Positions 6,349-8,889 of a stretch of DNA of 8,889 bases are shown in pieces (within the stretch, counting starts at the first letter, position 1; each line of letters begins with the position of its first letter). Made by a program: the position numbers and the translations under genes. The stretch is taken from NCBI GenBank assembly GCA_013330285.1, contig DUIP01000190.1, positions 1 through 8,889 of the forward strand. Direction: 5' to 3'. Source of the DNA: Candidatus Poseidoniaceae archaeon. Lineage in GTDB: Archaea; Thermoplasmatota; Poseidoniia; Poseidoniales; Poseidoniaceae. The notes beneath the pieces are model-generated. The model worked only from the letters and a program-made list of their open reading frames with translations, had not been told where the DNA came from and ran no database searches.

Positions 6349-7076
6349 CGAGGTGTGACTTCTTCCGAAGCGTTTCCTCTTGCCTCGAGGTCAAATCGAA
6401 ATGATGCAAGCATCATCGCTAAGCTGAGAAATAAAATGTATTCTGCAGGGGCGGCGATGTTGATCCCAGATTGAGACAGATTCATGATTTCAGTACCGTC
6501 CCTAAGTCCTCCATCGATCACATGCGTCCGCACGGGGCGGGCCAATGAGAGGTTCATGACTGCAAATGAAACAGCGCCGACAACCATCCAGACTTTTCTA
6601 CGAGCATGACCGAGGCTGGGGGTATTGGAGAGGGTAAGGTGAGTGGTGAACGACCATGCATAGCCACCCATGAACACCGCCATCGCGAACATGCTGTGGA
6701 TGATGATATGGTCATGCGTGTTGAACCATGACATACAGATTAACGAAACGCCAGAGATCAGACCTAACCACTTCGCTACATGACTGAGGTTTTGGTTAGA
6801 AGTCGAATCAAAGGTATGAGCAAGGCGCATTGAAAGAGCGCACAAAAGCACTCCTGCGAATGTGAAACCAGCAGTGAACACCAGTCGCTCAAAGCCCGGG
6901 TAGTCTGATTCAGAAATGAAAAAAGGAATCGCTCTGGAGTTTCCAGAGAGCAAGTGTATGGTCATCGAAGTGAGAGCAGTGAGCAGGATGAGAAGCCATG
7001 TGCCTTTCAAAAGGTGCTCATCTCGCACCACAGATGTTCCGATCTGCAGCCCGTGTTCACCGCTCCAGTCAATCAC
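6342..7076 (-). CDS. Frag1/DRAM/Sfk1-family six-helix membrane protein
   Basis: The 244-residue product has six predicted membrane helices (about 24-42, 66-84, 100-118, 126-146, 163-180, 208-226). Family marks are IPFFISESDYP after helix 1, a histidine-rich NTHDHIIIH (119-127) before helix 4, and AAPAEYILF in the last helix with a following acidic FRFDLE. These match the Frag1/DRAM/Sfk1 family, whose eukaryotic members act in autophagy or lipid and sterol transport. No biochemical role is established in archaea, so no function is assigned. The start is GTG 7076: its GTGA overlaps the TGA of the upstream SDR, and a GGGGG stretch lies 7 nt before it. An ATG at 7106 would add ten residues (MHKRHCGGIQ) but lies inside the SDR gene. 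The 3' end overlaps mutY tail to tail. Confidence 0.75.
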   Translation of the reverse strand: MIDWSGEHGLQIGTSVVRDEHLLKGTWLLILLTALTSMTIHLLSGNSRAIPFFISESDYPGFERLVFTAGFTFAGVLLCALSMRLAHTFDSTSNQNLSHVAKWLGLISGVSLICMSWFNTHDHIIIHSMFAMAVFMGGYAWSFTTHLTLSNTPSLGHARRKVWMVVGAVSFAVMNLSLARPVRTHVIDGGLRDGTEIMNLSQSGINIAAPAEYILFLSLAMMLASFRFDLEARGNASEEVTPRQ

Positions 7077-8101
7077 TTGAATTCCCCCACAGTGTCGTTT
7101 ATGCACGCATCAAATGAATGCCATTCCATGCCTAATACTCGAGTTGCTTTTTCAGAAGAAAGGTTTGCATCACCTCGAAAGTAGCCTTTGACAGCCTTTC
7201 GAGTCATTCGCCTTGGTGCGCCAAACCAACTCATCACCCAATCTTGGAACACGACGATTGACATCAACGACACTGGAATGGCTCGCTTTGGTGATTTTGT
7301 GTGTGGGTGGAGTTCCCGTATCCTACGACAGACTGCGGCAATCGTCGAATTATTGTGTGGTGCAAGTATGAATCGACCTTGAGCCTCATCAATCTCAAAC
7401 GCTTTTCTGTGAGCTACAGCAACATCGACGACATGGACAAAGGCCATTGGAATCTTTGGTGCGGCAGGAAACAAACCTTTCATCGCATCATCAAACCACT
7501 CAACGCTTGGTGTTGGTTTCACAAATCCACCACCAAGAACGCCGCTTGGATTGATCACTCGAAGGTCGAGATTCAAACGCTCTGCGAGTTCCCAGGCTAA
7601 TCGTTCAGATTCAGTTTTGGCAATGACGTATGGTGACGAACGATCGGTCTGCCAATCGTCTTCAGTCTTTTCACGACCTTTTGGTATTGAACCCACAGCG
7701 GCAATACTCGAGGTGTAGACGATCCTTGAAATATCACATTTTTTAGCCGCATTGAGGATGTGCAGCGTTCCTTTGTTTGCTGTGTCAATAATGACCGTTG
7801 AATCTCCGCTCGTTGAATACACAGTGGCGGTATGAAACACACCTTGGCACCCAACCATGTGGTCTTCCCAACCATCGGCATCAAGCACGTCACCTTGGAC
7901 GAGTTCCAACCTCTCCTCTACGCCAAGCACTTTTGCATGTTCACGAACATGGTCGACCTTTTTTGGGTCGCTAAGGTCCCTCACTGACCCTTTGACGTTG
8001 TATCCATGAGTGAGCAAATCTTTGACGATATGGTTCCCAATATGCCCGTTGACACCAGTGACGAAAATCGTCGTTCCGTTCGCAGCAATTGCTTCGCTCA
8101 T
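7073..8101 (-). CDS. Extended SDR, dihydroflavonol/cinnamoyl-CoA reductase-like NAD(P)H oxidoreductase
   Basis: The 342-residue product is an extended short-chain dehydrogenase with an N-terminal Rossmann fold. The nucleotide motif is VTGVNGHIGNHI (14-25), and GSVRD follows strand 2. The Arg (R41) suggests NADPH preference, as in plant dihydroflavonol reductases. GDVLD (70-74) contacts adenine. The catalytic set is S131/S132 in VYTSSIAAVG with Y158 and K162 in SPYVIAKTESE. The family covers flavonol, cinnamoyl-CoA, methylglyoxal and sterol-type ketone reductases, so the substrate cannot be named. The length is normal. ATG 8101 begins just before the fold. It is the first gene of a two-gene unit with the DRAM-like membrane protein, joined by a 4 nt stop-start overlap, which hints at a membrane-associated or lipid substrate (inference). 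It diverges from cysS across 66 nt. Confidence 0.9.
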   Translation of the reverse strand: MSEAIAANGTTIFVTGVNGHIGNHIVKDLLTHGYNVKGSVRDLSDPKKVDHVREHAKVLGVEERLELVQGDVLDADGWEDHMVGCQGVFHTATVYSTSGDSTVIIDTANKGTLHILNAAKKCDISRIVYTSSIAAVGSIPKGREKTEDDWQTDRSSPYVIAKTESERLAWELAERLNLDLRVINPSGVLGGGFVKPTPSVEWFDDAMKGLFPAAPKIPMAFVHVVDVAVAHRKAFEIDEAQGRFILAPHNNSTIAAVCRRIRELHPHTKSPKRAIPVSLMSIVVFQDWVMSWFGAPRRMTRKAVKGYFRGDANLSSEKATRVLGMEWHSFDACINDTVGEFK

Positions 8102-8167
8102 GGGCTTGGGAAACGCTCGACTGTCTTAACCTTCAAGTGAAGCAGACCTCACCGCAGGCTGAATCCG
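8102..8167. promoter_or_regulatory. Divergent promoter region between the SDR and cysS
   Basis: This 66 bp gap has one AT-rich core, CTTAACCTT (8124-8132), centred on the palindrome TTAA (8126-8129). The centre lies about 26 nt from the SDR ATG, so a leaderless SDR message is possible. In the other direction it would place a cysS start near 8154, with a leader of about 14 nt. The box is a weak TATA match, and a shared bidirectional element is an inference. Confidence 0.3.
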
Positions 8168-8889
8168 ATGCCACTCCGCCTGCACGATACACGTCGAAAA
8201 GGGAAAGTAGATTTCTCGACCATGGAGCCTGGCAAAGTTTCGATGTATGTCTGTGGGGTCACTGTCTACGACAGATGTCACCTTGGCCATGCGAGATGTT
8301 ATTTGGCATTTGATCTGATTCACCGCTGGCTTGAATCATCTGGTTATGATGTGCACTATGTCCAAAATTTCACGGATATCGATGACAAAATCATTGTCCG
8401 AGCCAATGAATTAGATGGGGATTGGAAAGCCCTTGTCGATCGAAACATCGAAGCGTATTACGAAGATATGGACGCACTCAACATTCTTCGGGCCGATGAT
8501 TATCCTCGATGCACAGACTATGTTGACGATATGATTCGAATCACTCAGGACTTGATCGACAAAGGAAATGCCTACCAAGCGAATGATGGTGTCTACTTTC
8601 ACATCGATTCAGCACCGGAAAAATATGGTGTCTTGACTGGTCAAAGCATCGAAGCAGTTCGTTCAGGCGCTGGAGGTCGAGTGGATAAAACAGGCTCAGG
8701 TAAGCGAGATCACAAAGATTTCGCACTTTGGAAATCAGCCAAACCAGGTGAACCTACATGGGATTCGCCATGGGGTCCAGGCCGCCCAGGTTGGCATATT
8801 GAGTGTACCGCGATGAGCATGGATTACTTCGGTGCACAATTCGACATTCACGGTGGAGGCCACGATTTGAGGTTCCCTCATCATGAAGC
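8168..8889 (+). CDS. cysS: Cysteinyl-tRNA synthetase, C-terminal part beyond the window
   Basis: This class I synthetase charges tRNA-Cys. The reading frame is open from ATG 8168 to the edge, 240 full codons. The sequence follows the family closely: an N-terminal MPLRLHDTRR, then MYVCGVTVYD (26-35) with zinc ligand C29, and the HIGH-box equivalent HLGH (38-41). NFTDIDDKI (67-75), GWHIECTAM (208-216) with zinc ligand C213, and HGGGHDLRFPHHE (228-240) with ligand H238 follow. The catalytic KMSKS motif and anticodon-binding domain lie outside the window. ATG 8168 is chosen because an in-frame TGA at 8138 closes the frame upstream and the N-terminus has family length. A later ATG at 8222 would lose the first strand. 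Possessing CysRS indicates direct charging rather than reliance on the SepRS/SepCysS route known in methanogens. Confidence 0.96.
   Translation, partial: MPLRLHDTRRKGKVDFSTMEPGKVSMYVCGVTVYDRCHLGHARCYLAFDLIHRWLESSGYDVHYVQNFTDIDDKIIVRANELDGDWKALVDRNIEAYYEDMDALNILRADDYPRCTDYVDDMIRITQDLIDKGNAYQANDGVYFHIDSAPEKYGVLTGQSIEAVRSGAGGRVDKTGSGKRDHKDFALWKSAKPGEPTWDSPWGPGRPGWHIECTAMSMDYFGAQFDIHGGGHDLRFPHHE

Noticed and set aside
7077..7106. ATG 7106 as start of the DRAM-like protein
   Set aside because: It would create a 34 nt overlap with the SDR gene, whereas GTG 7076 gives the usual 4 nt coupled overlap with a G-rich ribosome-binding stretch at proper spacing.
8222..8889. ATG 8222 as the start of cysS
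   Set aside because: The in-frame ATG at 8168 restores the conserved N-terminal strand (MPLRLHDTRR) of CysRS and is preceded by an in-frame stop at 8138.
1..8889. CRISPR array, transposon ends, tRNA genes or a defence island
   Set aside because: No regularly spaced repeats, terminal inverted repeats with a transposase, cloverleaf-like sequence or defence-gene domains were seen on reading both strands. Nearly all sequence is accounted for by conserved genes.

Overview
The window most resembles the chromosome of an uncultivated marine euryarchaeon, probably Marine Group II (Ca. Poseidoniales). This placement is inferred from gene content, not from a search. A complete TATA-binding protein gene and a mevalonate kinase gene make it archaeal. 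The promoters look archaeal, with a TATA box about 26 nt from an ATG. The mix with bacterial-type MutY, an extended SDR and a respiratory Fe-S/cytochrome b oxidoreductase fits an aerobic, planktonic euryarchaeon.

Layout. Positions 1-1245 (minus) hold most of a secreted protein gene that runs off the left edge; it is open for all 415 codons. Next, all on minus, are the TBP gene (1310-1930) with its own TATA promoter, and mevalonate kinase (2015-3187). A 150 bp divergent intergenic region (3188-3337) separates these from a plus-strand pair: a fused membrane cytochrome b/ferredoxin/CCG-domain oxidoreductase (3338-5374) and, 17 nt downstream, MutY adenine glycosylase (5392-6348). MutY converges on, and overlaps by 7 nt, a six-helix Frag1/DRAM-family membrane protein (6342-7076, minus). 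That gene is translationally coupled through GTGA to an upstream NADPH-dependent extended SDR (7073-8101, minus). Divergent from the SDR, the 5' 722 nt of cysteinyl-tRNA synthetase (from 8168, plus) run off the right edge. No stretch over 300 nt lacks a gene. I saw no tRNA, rRNA, CRISPR array or mobile element.

How the genes fit together. Most are housekeeping: transcription initiation (TBP), isoprenoid lipid precursors (mevalonate kinase), oxidative DNA damage repair (MutY) and translation (CysRS). The Fe-S/cytochrome b protein probably passes electrons from acyl-CoA oxidation, via ETF, to membrane quinone, but no ETF genes lie in the window. The SDR and DRAM-like pair forms a small operon of unknown substrate. 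The most interesting points are a roughly 20-residue insertion in the C-terminal lobe of TBP, a roughly 50-residue extra segment in the mevalonate kinase catalytic core, a terminator-like hairpin in the 5' leader of the respiratory gene, and the unclassified secreted protein.
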